NCBI GenBank assembly: GCA_020851115.1
Contig: JADZDJ010000116.1
Location: forward strand, 1-33,154
DNA: 33,154 nt
Direction of reading: 5' to 3'
Source: Pirellulales bacterium
Lineage (GTDB): Bacteria > Planctomycetota > Planctomycetia > Pirellulales > JADZDJ01
Of this stretch, positions 25,520-33,154 are shown one piece after another; the stretch's first letter is position 1; every line of letters starts with the position of its first letter. The notes beneath the pieces were generated by a model that did no database searches, had not been told where the DNA came from, and saw nothing but the letters and a program-made list of their open reading frames with translations. The position numbers and the translations under genes are program-made.

Positions 25520-27775
25520 TTAGCCGGTACTTGAGGGATTCGCTGCGGTCGGCGGATTCCTTTGCACTTCGGTTGTCGTGGCGACAGGTGGCCGATCTTT
25601 GGTCGAACTGGCTGGCGGCAACTCGATGGGCGACATGGGCATGGGCATGGCATCGGCGCCCAGTACGCGGAGGATGGCAACCGAACAGGCCCGAAGCGGA
25701 TATTTTTCCCCCACGGGAAGCTTGCGGTGGTCGAGATTCAAATCGGCAGTGTCGAGCAACCGCTGCCACTGGGTGCAACCATCGAACGTGGGCAATACAA
25801 ACGGGATATCGAGTTTTTGGTCGCCGTTGAACAAGATCAGCAGCGTATCGCCGTTGATCGGTTCGCCGTGCTCGTTCACGTCCACGTGCTTGCCGTAAAG
25901 TTGTACGCCAAGGCAACGCACGTATCCGACATCCCAGGCCTCTTGAGCCATCTCCTTACCATTGGGATCGAGCCACAAAATGTCGGGGATGGGCGAACCT
26001 TCCAGTTTTTCGCCGTGGAAAAAACGCCGGCGCTGGAGAACAGGCTGCGAAAAATAGAGCCGCACAAGCCGGCGGACAAAGGCAAGCAACTCCTGTTTCG
26101 TATCGTCGAGGTTCCAGTGGAGCCAGGTGATGTCGTTGTCTTGACAATAGCAGTTGTTGTTGCCGCGCTTCGTATGGCCGATTTCGTCGCCCGCCAAGAG
26201 CATCGCGACACCCTGCGAGCACATCAGCGTCGTCAAAATCGCTCGTTTTTTGCGATTGCGCAAGTCGAGAATCTCTGGATTGTCCGTCGGCCCTTCGACG
26301 CCACAATTCCAACTATTGTTGTCGTCGGCCCCGTCTCGGCCATCTTCTCCATTGGCTTCATTGTGTTTGTGGTCGTAGGAGACCAAGTCTTCGAGCGTAA
26401 ACCCGTCGTGACAGGTGACAAAGTTAATGCTCGCATTCGGCGGCCGCTTGCTCCAGGCATAGAGATCGCTGGAACCACAAAACCGCGTGGCAAACTCGGG
26501 AACGACGCCCGCGTCTCCTTTCCAATACTTGCGCACGCAGTCGCGATATTTGCCGTTCCATTCCGACCACAGCACCGGAAAATTTCCGACCATGTAGCCG
26601 CCGGCACCCAAATCCCACGGCTCGGCGATCAGCTTGACTTGAGAAAGCACGGGATCTTGATGGATGATGTCGAAAAAAGCTCCCAGTTTATTGACTTCGT
26701 GCAGTTCCCGTGCCAGCGTACTAGCTAGGTCAAACCGAAACCCATCGACGTGCATGTCCAGCACCCAGTAGCGCAAGCTATCCATAATATGCTGCAACAC
26801 GCGCGGGTTTTGCATTTGCAAAGTGTTGCCGCAGCCTGTGAAGTCCATATAGTAGCGTGGATCCTCCGGCGAAAGCCGATAGTAGGCCGCGTTATCGATG
26901 CCGCGGAACGACAGTGTCGGTCCCATCTGATTGCCTTCCGCCGTGTGGTTGTAAACCACGTCGAGAATCACTTCGATGCCGGCCGAGTGTAAATTGCGAA
27001 CCATGGTTTTGAATTGCACGACGGCATCGAGCGGCGAGTTCGTTCTTGCATAGTCGATTTCAGGGGCGAAGAAATTCAGCGTATTGTAGCCCCAATAATT
27101 CGTCAGGCCCTTTTCCACCAAATGACGGTCATTCAAATGATGATGCACCGGCAATAATTCCACCGCCGAGATCCCCAGATCCTTGAGGTGCTTGATAACC
27201 GGATCGGTTCCCAGGCCCGAATAGGTGCCGCGAAACGATTCTGGCACATCGGGGTGCAGCTTCGTGAAGCCCTTGACGTGCAGTTCGTAGATCAACGTTT
27301 TATGCCAGGGCGTACGCGGCGGGCGGTCGTCTCCCCAGGTGAATGCCGTGTCGATCACTTTTCCCAGTGGGGCGTAGCGGGCATTGTCGCGCTTGTCGAA
27401 CGACAAGTCGCCCTTGTCGCTTCCCAACTTGTAAGAAAACATCGAATCGGCCCAACGGACGGGGCGGGCGATGCATTTCGCGTAGGGATCGAGCAGCACT
27501 TTGTTCGGATTAAAGCGATGTCCTTTAGCCGGCTCGTACGGGCCATGAACGCGATAGCCGTAGATTTGGCCTGGCGCGACATCCGGCAAGTAGCCGTGGA
27601 AGACCATGTCGTCGTACTCGGGCAACTCGATCCGTTCTGCTTCGGTCTTGGCGTCCGGCGAATCGAACAGGCAGAGTTCGGCTTTCGTGGCATGCTCGGA
27701 GTACAAAGCGAAATTGACTCCGCGCCCATCCCAAGTGGCGCCGAGCGGATACGGTTGTCCCGGCCAGACTCTCAT
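25520..27775 (-). CDS. glgX: Glycogen debranching enzyme GlgX/TreX (isoamylase type)
   Basis: Hydrolyses alpha-1,6 branches of glycogen, giving linear chains for TreY. A 751-residue GH13_11 protein. N-terminal CBM48 (RVWPGQPYPLGATWDGRGVN). Catalytic regions: DVVYNHTAEGNQMG near 272, DGFRFDLASTL (nucleophile) near 345, IAEPWDLGAGGY (Glu) near 382 and FVTCHDGFTLEDL near 452. I chose ATG 27775, with AGGAC upstream; the frame is open to 27973 but the extra residues do not look like protein. The last 44 residues after the normal domain end are low-complexity and rich in Pro, Thr, Ser and Met, an unusual tail. First gene of the operon glgX-glgE-treS/mak-treZ, 90 bases before glgE. Confidence 0.95.
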   Translation of the reverse strand: MRVWPGQPYPLGATWDGRGVNFALYSEHATKAELCLFDSPDAKTEAERIELPEYDDMVFHGYLPDVAPGQIYGYRVHGPYEPAKGHRFNPNKVLLDPYAKCIARPVRWADSMFSYKLGSDKGDLSFDKRDNARYAPLGKVIDTAFTWGDDRPPRTPWHKTLIYELHVKGFTKLHPDVPESFRGTYSGLGTDPVIKHLKDLGISAVELLPVHHHLNDRHLVEKGLTNYWGYNTLNFFAPEIDYARTNSPLDAVVQFKTMVRNLHSAGIEVILDVVYNHTAEGNQMGPTLSFRGIDNAAYYRLSPEDPRYYMDFTGCGNTLQMQNPRVLQHIMDSLRYWVLDMHVDGFRFDLASTLARELHEVNKLGAFFDIIHQDPVLSQVKLIAEPWDLGAGGYMVGNFPVLWSEWNGKYRDCVRKYWKGDAGVVPEFATRFCGSSDLYAWSKRPPNASINFVTCHDGFTLEDLVSYDHKHNEANGEDGRDGADDNNSWNCGVEGPTDNPEILDLRNRKKRAILTTLMCSQGVAMLLAGDEIGHTKRGNNNCYCQDNDITWLHWNLDDTKQELLAFVRRLVRLYFSQPVLQRRRFFHGEKLEGSPIPDILWLDPNGKEMAQEAWDVGYVRCLGVQLYGKHVDVNEHGEPINGDTLLILFNGDQKLDIPFVLPTFDGCTQWQRLLDTADLNLDHRKLPVGEKYPLRACSVAILRVLGADAMPMPMSPIELPPASSTKDRPPVATTTEVQRNPPTAANPSSTG

Positions 27776-28092
27776 CGCATTCGTCCTGATAGCAAACCAG
27801 CCCCGCGACCACCGCAGCGCGGCGCGGAGCTGGAGAAGTGGTAATGGTCGACGCGAAACTGGCACGCGAGCGAAGCAGCAGCAGGATGCGCGACCCACGC
27901 GCGACTCACCCTCGTGCGCATCGACTCGGCCAAGTTTGATTTTCAAGCATAGCTTTCCGGACGTTTCCGTCAATTGCCCACGAGCGCTGGAATGGCACCG
28001 CCGCGGATATCGTCGGCATCCATCGCATTGGTCCCAGGAGCCGCGAAATCTTCACCGATGCAACGGCAGTGCTCCGCCTGTAGGCCTTTTTT

Positions 28093-28104
28093 CCCTGGCC
28101 AGGG
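28093..28104. promoter_or_regulatory. 12-bp perfect palindrome
   Basis: CCCTGGCCAGGG, flanked by AGGCC (28082-28086) and GGCCT (28104-28108), which can extend it across a T6 run. It could be a repressor site for either divergent gene or a hairpin in a transcript. Confidence 0.3.
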
Positions 28105-28251
28105 GCCTGTACAGTAGCTGAGAGGATGTGAATGGATTGACCGTGCGTCGTAACGGTGGCTTGCAGCCTCCCGCCAAGGCCAGAAAGCCTTGATTCCCCG
28201 CAGCGGCTGGACGCCCCGTTGCGATCAATACATGACCTCTGAAGGGTCACT

Positions 28252-28265
28252 GCAAAAGTTTTTGC
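28252..28265. promoter_or_regulatory. 14-bp dyad, operator-like
   Basis: GCAAAA-GT-TTTTGC, 60 bases before the ABC ATPase start. The short central dyad with GCAAA/TTTGC arms resembles sugar-repressor operators. No repressor gene is next to it, so the role is inferred. Confidence 0.35.
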
Positions 28266-28324
28266 GCCGGAGCGGCGAATGGTGAATTTTTCCACCACCC
28301 GCCGCCTGCCGCTGCAGCCTACCC

Positions 28325-29836
28325 ATGCCTCCTCTGATCTCGATTGAAGGCGTCTCCAAACGATTTCCCGGCGTTACGGCGCTCGACGACGTGTCGATCG
28401 ACATCGCCGGCGGCGAATTGCACGCCATTGTCGGCGAGAACGGTGCCGGCAAGAGCACGCTGATGAAAATCCTCGCTGGCGTGATCGGCGACTTCGACGG
28501 CCAATTGCTATTGCGCAACAGACCGGTTCGATTCGCTGAGCCTCGCGCCGCAGAAGCGGCGGGTGTGAGCATTATTCATCAAGAACTCAATCTGGTTGAG
28601 CAGCTTTCGGTAGCTGCCAATATCTTTCTCGGCCGCGAACAACGGAACCGGCTTGGTCTGCTTAACGAGCGAGCCATGGAACGCGAAGCCGCCGCGCTGT
28701 TGGGCGAGTGGGAATGCCAAATCTCGCCGCGGCAATTGGTTGGCACGTTGCGCGTCGGCGATCAACAGTTGATCGAGATTGCCAAAGCGCTTTCGCTGAA
28801 TTCCGAGATTCTCATCATGGATGAACCAACCAGTGCTTTATCGGAAGCGGAGGTAACACGGCTTGACCGGGTGATCTCCCGCTTGCGCAGCCGCGGCGTG
28901 ACGATTCTTTATATCTCGCACAAGATGGAGGAAGTGTTTCGGCTTGCCGACCGCATCACCGTGCTGCGCGACGGCAAGCTGGTGAAGACGGTTGCCCGCA
29001 GCGAAACTAGTCCGCGCGAAGTAACCCACCTCATGGTCGGCCGCGAGATCGAGAATGCGCGGGTGGGAGGCGACCGACAGGCCAGCGTGCCAGTTTTAGA
29101 AGTCCACGACTTGTCGCTGCCGTGGCCCGGTCACGCTCGCGGTTGGCGGTTCAAAGACATCCGTTTTTCGGTCCATCGCGGCGAAATCGTTGGTATTGCC
29201 GGCTTGCTGGGCGCAGGCCGCACGGAGCTGCTGGAGTGCCTGTTCGGTGCCAGCGGTCGGCCGCCGGTGGGAGAGATTTTGTTGGACGGTCAGCCAGTTC
29301 AATTCGATCATCCCGCGGACGCGCGGGCGGCCGGAGTGGCGCTCGTGACGGAAGACCGCAAACGCTTGGGCTTGTTCTCCCATTTGACGGTCGCGGAGAA
29401 CATTACGCTCTGCTCGTTGCACGAAATCAGTCGTCGAGGAATCATCAGCCGCCGACGCGAACGTCAGGCTGCCGATGCCACGATTTCGCAACTTGCCGTC
29501 AAGACGCCGAGCCGGCGAGCGGCCGTCACCAGCCTCAGTGGCGGCAATCAGCAGAAATGCATCATCGGCCGTTGGTTGCTGACCAAACCGAAAGTGTTGC
29601 TGCTTGACGACCCCACGCGCGGCGTCGACGTCGGCGCGAAATCCGAACTTTACCGATTGATCGACGGCCTGTGCCGTGAAGGGCTGGGCGTCATCGTCAC
29701 GAGCAGCGAATTGCCAGAGTTATTGACGCTCTGCAACCGCATCTTGGTGTTGTGCGAAGGCCGACTGACCGGCGAGTTCAATCGTGCCGAAGCCACCGAG
29801 CAGATAATTATGGAAGCCGCGACAAAACGCCAATAA
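28325..29836 (+). CDS. Sugar-type ABC transporter ATP-binding protein (RbsA/MglA-like, two ATPase domains)
   Basis: A 503-residue protein with two fused ABC ATPase domains, as in RbsA, XylG and MglA, which power uptake of monosaccharides or nucleosides at the inner membrane. Domain 1: Walker A GENGAGKST (near 38-46), signature LRVGDQQ and Walker B ILIMDEPTSAL (near 162). Domain 2: degenerate Walker A (GLLGAGRTE near 295), intact signature LSGGNQQK and Walker B LLLDDPTRGVD, where Asp replaces the catalytic Glu. A weak second site is normal for this family. ATG 28325 has no SD. No permease or binding protein is found downstream, so it is an orphan in this window. The substrate cannot be told. 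Confidence 0.9.
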   Translation: MPPLISIEGVSKRFPGVTALDDVSIDIAGGELHAIVGENGAGKSTLMKILAGVIGDFDGQLLLRNRPVRFAEPRAAEAAGVSIIHQELNLVEQLSVAANIFLGREQRNRLGLLNERAMEREAAALLGEWECQISPRQLVGTLRVGDQQLIEIAKALSLNSEILIMDEPTSALSEAEVTRLDRVISRLRSRGVTILYISHKMEEVFRLADRITVLRDGKLVKTVARSETSPREVTHLMVGREIENARVGGDRQASVPVLEVHDLSLPWPGHARGWRFKDIRFSVHRGEIVGIAGLLGAGRTELLECLFGASGRPPVGEILLDGQPVQFDHPADARAAGVALVTEDRKRLGLFSHLTVAENITLCSLHEISRRGIISRRRERQAADATISQLAVKTPSRRAAVTSLSGGNQQKCIIGRWLLTKPKVLLLDDPTRGVDVGAKSELYRLIDGLCREGLGVIVTSSELPELLTLCNRILVLCEGRLTGEFNRAEATEQIIMEAATKRQ

Positions 29837-29840
29837 GTTC

Positions 29841-29859
29841 GCGCGCCGAGCGGGCGCGC
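29841..29859 (+). terminator. GC-rich hairpin after the ABC ATPase gene
   Basis: GCGCGCC (29841-29847) pairs with GGCGCGC (29853-29859) around a five-base loop, five bases past the stop codon at 29834-29836. Only TTGG follows, so it is a weak terminator. Confidence 0.35.
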
Positions 29860-29925
29860 TTGGTATCGCTGGCCGTGGTTCGCCGTCGGCCGCTCATCGG
29901 TAAGGAACGCGCCAATGTCATGGAC

Positions 29926-30210
29926 TCAATGCTTATAAATCTTGTGCTGCGGCCGTGTGGAGAGGATTTGCTCTTTGCCCCAAGTCGTTACCTCCTTAAA
30001 CGCCTGGCTGTGAATGAATTCAAGAAACGCCTGCTCCTCTGACCATTCGCTGGTGATGAGATACGAGGCATCATCACTCGTGTCTTTCCACAGCGTCGAA
30101 CTGCGATGTCCTTGGGCGCCCCGTAAAGCATCGAGAACAGCGGTAAACTTCTGTTCGAAATCAGCCTGCTTGCCGGGCAGGACATGATAGTTCATTCCAA
30201 CGGTAATCAT
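29926..30210 (-). CDS. Antibiotic biosynthesis monooxygenase (ABM) fold protein
   Basis: A 94-residue ferredoxin-like alpha/beta protein: a first strand MITVGMNYHVLPGKQADFEQ, a helix KFTAVLDALRG, a strand pair HRSSTLWKDTSDDASYLITS and the final EWSEEQAFLEFIHSQAF helix. This is the ABM layout; such proteins are cofactor-free oxygenases or heme-related enzymes, but many have unknown roles. It is convergent with the ABC ATPase. The start has no SD; an ATG five codons in is the alternative. Confidence 0.8.
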   Translation of the reverse strand: MITVGMNYHVLPGKQADFEQKFTAVLDALRGAQGHRSSTLWKDTSDDASYLITSEWSEEQAFLEFIHSQAFKEVTTWGKEQILSTRPQHKIYKH

Positions 30211-30627
30211 CGGATTGGTTGGGTAAAAGGTCGATGAATCGAGGTTTGGTCATGTGCCCTCGTCGGCGAACATCGTAACAAATATTCCTACCCCGAAAAA
30301 CCTGTCCGCCAGCGGTCGGGGATCATTGATTGCGCACCAATTTACTTCGCGGTAACGAGCGGAAGCGTGGCGGCTGCGACAACGTCCCTGCTGGAACCGA
30401 TTTCCGTTGCGGCTGATTTCCTGGTAGATTTCCAGTCGGTCGGCCTCCTCGGTCATCCTCCAGGCGCATGGGGTCCGAACTGGCCGTCGTAAGAGCCGAG
30501 GGTTCCCAGCAGCCGCTCGGTCGGATCGACATGTCGCGTCACCTTGAACCGAGCTGTGCGGCATGACCTTTCATTGGAGCGAATTGCATCGGCGAGGCAC
30601 CTGGCCAAAACCATCATCGATAAGGAC
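30211..30627. other. Intergenic region before the AI-2E transporter
   Basis: A minus-strand frame (30250-30564) is open for 104 codons but is Arg/Cys-rich in a non-protein manner; I do not call it. The transporter's own frame also extends back to a TTG at 30544. Confidence 0.35.
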
Positions 30628-31689
30628 ATGGGATCGATCGCTCCAGATGATTATCGCGGCGAATTCACCAGCGGAGGCCCTCCGAGTGCGCAGCGGTATT
30701 CGCAACTGCCGAAGGTTGTCCTTTGGATCGCACTCTTGGGACTCGTTTGGCGACTTCGATACTTGCTGCTGCTCATTTTTGCCGGCGTACTGTTTGGACT
30801 GTTTTTGCAAAGCATCAGCGCGTGGGTCAGTACGCGAATGAAAGTAAGGCGCAGTTGGTCGCTGACCATCACCGTAATCAGTCTGACGCTGATCACTGCT
30901 GGATCGATGATGATGTTCGGCACCCATTTTGCGCAGCAACTGTCACAACTGATCGACACTATGCCTCGCTCGCTCAATACACTGCGCGAACAGATTCAAC
31001 ATACGCCATTGGGTAAGTTGCTACTCGACGATGTGCCTTCAGCCGACGAGATGCTTGGCAGCGACCGCCTCTGGGCGCAAGTAGGCAACCTTGCAACTAC
31101 GACCGTTGACTTCATGATCGGTTCGATGGTGATTGCCTTCATTGGACTCTACGGGGCGGTCGGCGCGGCGAAGTATTACCACGGCGTTTTACTGCTTGTA
31201 CCTCGCAACCGGCGGGTTGCCGCAGGCCAGATACTCGACACCCTAATCCACAACCTCCGCTGGTGGATCATCGGCCAGTTGATTTCGATGTCGATGATCG
31301 GAGTGCTCGCGGGCTTGGGGCTGTGGCTGATCGGGCTTCCCCAGGCGTTCGCGTTGGGATTACTAGCCGGATTTTTCGAGCTGATTCCCTACTTTGGTCC
31401 AATTTTGTCATCGATTCCGGCGATTCTGATCGCGCTATCGCAAAGCACGACGCTTGCAATTTGGGTCGGCGCACTCTATTTAGGGATCCATATTGCCGAA
31501 GGCTATGTCATTTTGCCATTGGTGCAGCGACGTGCAGCTTCACTTCCTCCAGTGCTGACGATTGTTGCGGTCTCGCTGTTCGGCTCGCTGGGCGGAGTTC
31601 TGGGAGTACTCGTTGCGACACCGCTGATGCTTACGATCTACTTACTGGTTCAAGCGACATTGGTAGATCGCGAACGCGAGCCATCCTAG
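30628..31689 (+). CDS. AI-2E family transporter (UPF0118/PerM type)
   Basis: A polytopic membrane protein of 353 residues. Hydrophobic segments occur near residues 28-68 (VVLWIALLGLVWRL, then a LLLLIFAGVLFGLFL segment), 80-100, 165-185 and 205-340. The GLPQAFALGLLAGFFELIPY block with PYFGP and the final GGVLGVLVATPLML are the family signature. Family members export small solutes, and some act as cation/proton antiporters; the substrate here is unknown. I prefer ATG 30628 (AAGGA close upstream); the frame begins at TTG 30544 without an SD. It is a single gene with a hairpin after it. Confidence 0.87.
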   Translation: MGSIAPDDYRGEFTSGGPPSAQRYSQLPKVVLWIALLGLVWRLRYLLLLIFAGVLFGLFLQSISAWVSTRMKVRRSWSLTITVISLTLITAGSMMMFGTHFAQQLSQLIDTMPRSLNTLREQIQHTPLGKLLLDDVPSADEMLGSDRLWAQVGNLATTTVDFMIGSMVIAFIGLYGAVGAAKYYHGVLLLVPRNRRVAAGQILDTLIHNLRWWIIGQLISMSMIGVLAGLGLWLIGLPQAFALGLLAGFFELIPYFGPILSSIPAILIALSQSTTLAIWVGALYLGIHIAEGYVILPLVQRRAASLPPVLTIVAVSLFGSLGGVLGVLVATPLMLTIYLLVQATLVDREREPS

Positions 31690-31804
31690 AGTTGATCCGC
31701 ATTTAAGGACTCTGGAAGGCCGTTCGTTTCGCCGGTTGAGGTAAGACAGACCGCAGTTGACGACCGCGGCCACATCGGCTAGATTTTCGTCTGCCTACCC
31801 GATA

Positions 31805-31838
31805 GGCTCCGCCGCCAGTTAACCCACCTTGCGGAGCC
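31805..31838 (+). terminator. 8-bp GC hairpin between transporter and DUF1559 gene
   Basis: GGCTCCGC (31805-31812) pairs perfectly with GCGGAGCC (31831-31838), followed by ATCTTT. It could end the transporter transcript or form part of the next gene's leader. Confidence 0.4.
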
Positions 31839-31840
31839 AT

Positions 31841-31861
31841 CTTTCGATCCATTTTCGAAAG
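31841..31861 (+). promoter_or_regulatory. Small hairpin overlapping the SD of the DUF1559 gene
   Basis: CTTTCG (31841-31846) pairs with CGAAAG (31856-31861), the latter covering the first bases of the AAGGAG SD (31859-31864). Pairing would partly hide the ribosome site. Confidence 0.35.
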
Positions 31862-31871
31862 GAGTTTTACC

Positions 31872-32795
31872 ATGCGCCACTCTCTTGAGCGCAGAGGGTT
31901 CACCCTCGTTGAATTGTTGGTGGTGATTGCGATCATCGGCATTTTGATCGCCCTGCTGTTGCCCGCGGTTCAAGCGGCGCGCGAAGCAGCTCGCCGATCG
32001 CAGTGTCAAAACAATCTGAAGCAGATTGGTTTGGCGGTGCAGACGCACCACGATGCGAAGAAGCAGTTTCCCACGGGACGCGAACGCTACGATCAATACG
32101 GCGTTTCCTGGGCGTTTCGCGCGCTGCCGTTTATGGAAGGAACAACAACGGTGGATGCATTCAAAGGGGGCGTGCGCGTCGACGATGCGTCTAACTCGGC
32201 GGCGATGCGCAACCCGGTCGCCGTGTATACCTGCCCCAGTAGGCGAGCGGCCGCCGCCGATCGAAATTTCGACAACAACGACCAGCCGCCACAGGTGTTG
32301 GCGGCCGGAACACTGGGAGATTATGCCGCCAACGCCGGCCATCGTTTCGATACCGGCATGGTGACCTCCAGAGAAGCCAACGGCACCATTCAATTCGGAC
32401 CGTACACCCCGACCAAAGCCGGTCCGATCTTCAGCGGCTCGCGCATTGCGCAGCGCCAAGTGACCGACGGCTTGTCGAAGACGCTGGCGGTTGGCGAGCG
32501 CCACATTCCGCCGGTCGCCGCCGGGACGCCCGCGAACATGGAGCACTACCAGCAAGGCGACACGGCGTTCCTCGCCGGTGATCAGCCGCGAACCATTTTC
32601 GCCGGCACCGAAAACGGTTTGGCCACAGGCCCGACCGACACTGGATCTGCGAAATTCGGCGGCCTTCACTCAAACATCTGTCAGTTCGTGTTCCTCGACG
32701 GGCATGTGGACGCAATTGCCGACACGATCGGCAAAATCGACTTGATGGGATTGAGCACGATCTCAGGGACAGAACAAGTGTCGCTGCATAATTGA
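31872..32795 (+). CDS. DUF1559 protein with prepilin-type N-terminus
   Basis: A 307-residue secreted protein of the large planctomycete DUF1559 group. Residues 1-35 are a type IV pilin-like signal: [13 protein letters not shown] with cleavage after G9, methylated F10, and E14 at mature position 5, then a long hydrophobic helix. [20 protein letters not shown] (residues 37-56) is the DUF1559 hallmark. The C-terminal [20 protein letters not shown] box (about 272-291) closes the domain; most family members have HPGG here. It probably forms pseudopilus or surface fibre structures. An AAGGAG SD seven bases before the ATG fixes the start. It is followed by a long hairpin. Confidence 0.93.
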   Translation: MRHSLERRGFTLVELLVVIAIIGILIALLLPAVQAAREAARRSQCQNNLKQIGLAVQTHHDAKKQFPTGRERYDQYGVSWAFRALPFMEGTTTVDAFKGGVRVDDASNSAAMRNPVAVYTCPSRRAAAADRNFDNNDQPPQVLAAGTLGDYAANAGHRFDTGMVTSREANGTIQFGPYTPTKAGPIFSGSRIAQRQVTDGLSKTLAVGERHIPPVAAGTPANMEHYQQGDTAFLAGDQPRTIFAGTENGLATGPTDTGSAKFGGLHSNICQFVFLDGHVDAIADTIGKIDLMGLSTISGTEQVSLHN

Positions 32796-32835
32796 AACTT
32801 GCACGCAGCGGAACAAGAATCGAAAAAAGCCAGCG

Positions 32836-32877
32836 GCAAAATTCGTCGCTGCACCTCGCGTGCAGCGGCAATTTTGC
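32836..32877 (+). terminator. Long two-part hairpin after the DUF1559 gene
   Basis: Outer arms GCAAAATT (32836-32843) and AATTTTGC (32870-32877) enclose inner arms CGCTGCAC (32847-32854) and GTGCAGCG (32860-32867), with a five-base loop and a small internal bulge. TTCTCTC follows. It is a good candidate terminator. Confidence 0.55.
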
Positions 32878-32945
32878 TTCTCTCGCTGAGCTGGTTGCAA
32901 TTGGCGCGGCCACCAGATTCTGTTGCGCAGGCAGCCGACATCACC

Positions 32946-33154
32946 TGAGGTGGTGCCGATTCCACGGACGGGTCAGTCTCTTAAATGGGACTGGTGTGGA
33001 TGGCTTCGAATTGGGCTGGGGTCAGAGAGTCCAGCGCTGAGTGCTTTCTTTCGAGGTTGTAGTAGGCGATGTACTCGCCGAGCTCGCCCTCAGCCGCGCG
33101 ATGGTTTTCATATTCGGTCATTTCCAGTTCAGTCTTGATGGTTCCGAAGCAAGA
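32946..33154 (-). mobile_element. Right-edge IS3-family element, 3' end only
   Basis: The transposase end plus about 35 bases beyond its stop. TGAGGTGGTGCC at 32946 has the TG/CA terminal form of IS3 elements, so the element boundary is probably there. The rest lies outside the window. Confidence 0.55.
32981..33154 (-). CDS. IS3-family transposase (OrfB) C-terminus, partial
   Basis: The last 57 codons of a minus-strand gene that enters from the right edge and stops at TAA 32981-32983. The peptide has CFGTIKTEL, EYIAYYNLERKHSALDSLTP and AQFE, the standard C-terminus of the IS3 OrfB integrase domain just after the catalytic Glu region. The 5' part and the catalytic residues are outside the window, so I cannot say whether the element is intact. 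Confidence 0.88.
   Translation of the reverse strand, partial: SCFGTIKTELEMTEYENHRAAEGELGEYIAYYNLERKHSALDSLTPAQFEAIHTSPI

Larger units (their letters stand above)
27776..28324. other. Divergent intergenic region, glgX / ABC ATPase
   Basis: 549 bases without a supported gene; it should hold the promoters for the glucan/trehalose operon and the ABC ATPase gene. Two symmetric sequences are visible, at 28093-28104 and 28252-28265. Confidence 0.45.

Noticed and set aside
25562..26728. 388-codon plus-strand frame
   Set aside because: Antisense to glgX; long only because of codon bias in the true gene.
30250..30564. 104-codon minus-strand frame before the AI-2E transporter
   Set aside because: Arg/Cys-rich and overlaps the extended transporter frame; no start signal or motif.
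1..33154. CRISPR array
   Set aside because: No regularly spaced direct repeats seen; the only arrays are the coding 16-residue repeats at 13990-14808.

Overview
The window looks like chromosome of a planctomycete, probably a Pirellulales-type member of Planctomycetota. The evidence is a DUF1559 pseudopilin-type protein with the usual planctomycete N-terminus, a secreted protein with YTV-like repeats, an integrase-core transposase of the kind common in this phylum, and moderately high GC with variable Shine-Dalgarno (SD) usage. This placement is an inference from gene families; there is no rRNA gene to test it.

Region 1 (1-7215) is accessory DNA ending at a tRNA. It starts with the tail of an unknown gene. 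Next come a polymorphic-toxin-like protein whose C-terminal domain has a cytidine-deaminase HxE...CxxC signature, and a SUKH (SMI1/KNR4) immunity-type gene seven bases later. Then follow a frameshifted integrase-core transposase, an isolated phage DUF2190 capsid-cement-type gene that is also frameshifted, a small HTH/excisionase-like gene, a tyrosine integrase, and tRNA-Arg(CCG). An integrase beside the 3' end of a tRNA suggests a decayed integrative element or prophage inserted at the tRNA. Its far end is not visible here.

Region 2 (7216-15308) is ordinary chromosome: family-4 uracil-DNA glycosylase, arginine decarboxylase SpeA, a small conserved-looking 69-residue protein, formamidopyrimidine-DNA glycosylase (MutM), a Tat-exported DUF3500 protein, and a secreted protein built from two arrays of 16-residue repeats.

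Region 3 (15309-27775) is a large alpha-glucan/trehalose cluster. TreY is on the plus strand and converges on a minus-strand operon glgX-glgE-treS/mak-treZ. Together these encode both directions of a cycle. GlgX, TreY and TreZ convert glucan to trehalose. TreS-maltokinase and GlgE convert trehalose through maltose and maltose-1-phosphate back to glucan. Only a branching enzyme (GlgB) is missing from the window.

Region 4 (27776-33154) holds an orphan RbsA/MglA-type double ATPase with operator-like palindromes upstream, a small antibiotic-biosynthesis-monooxygenase-fold protein, an AI-2E family transporter, the DUF1559 protein with a structured leader, and the 3' end of an IS3-family transposase running off the right edge.
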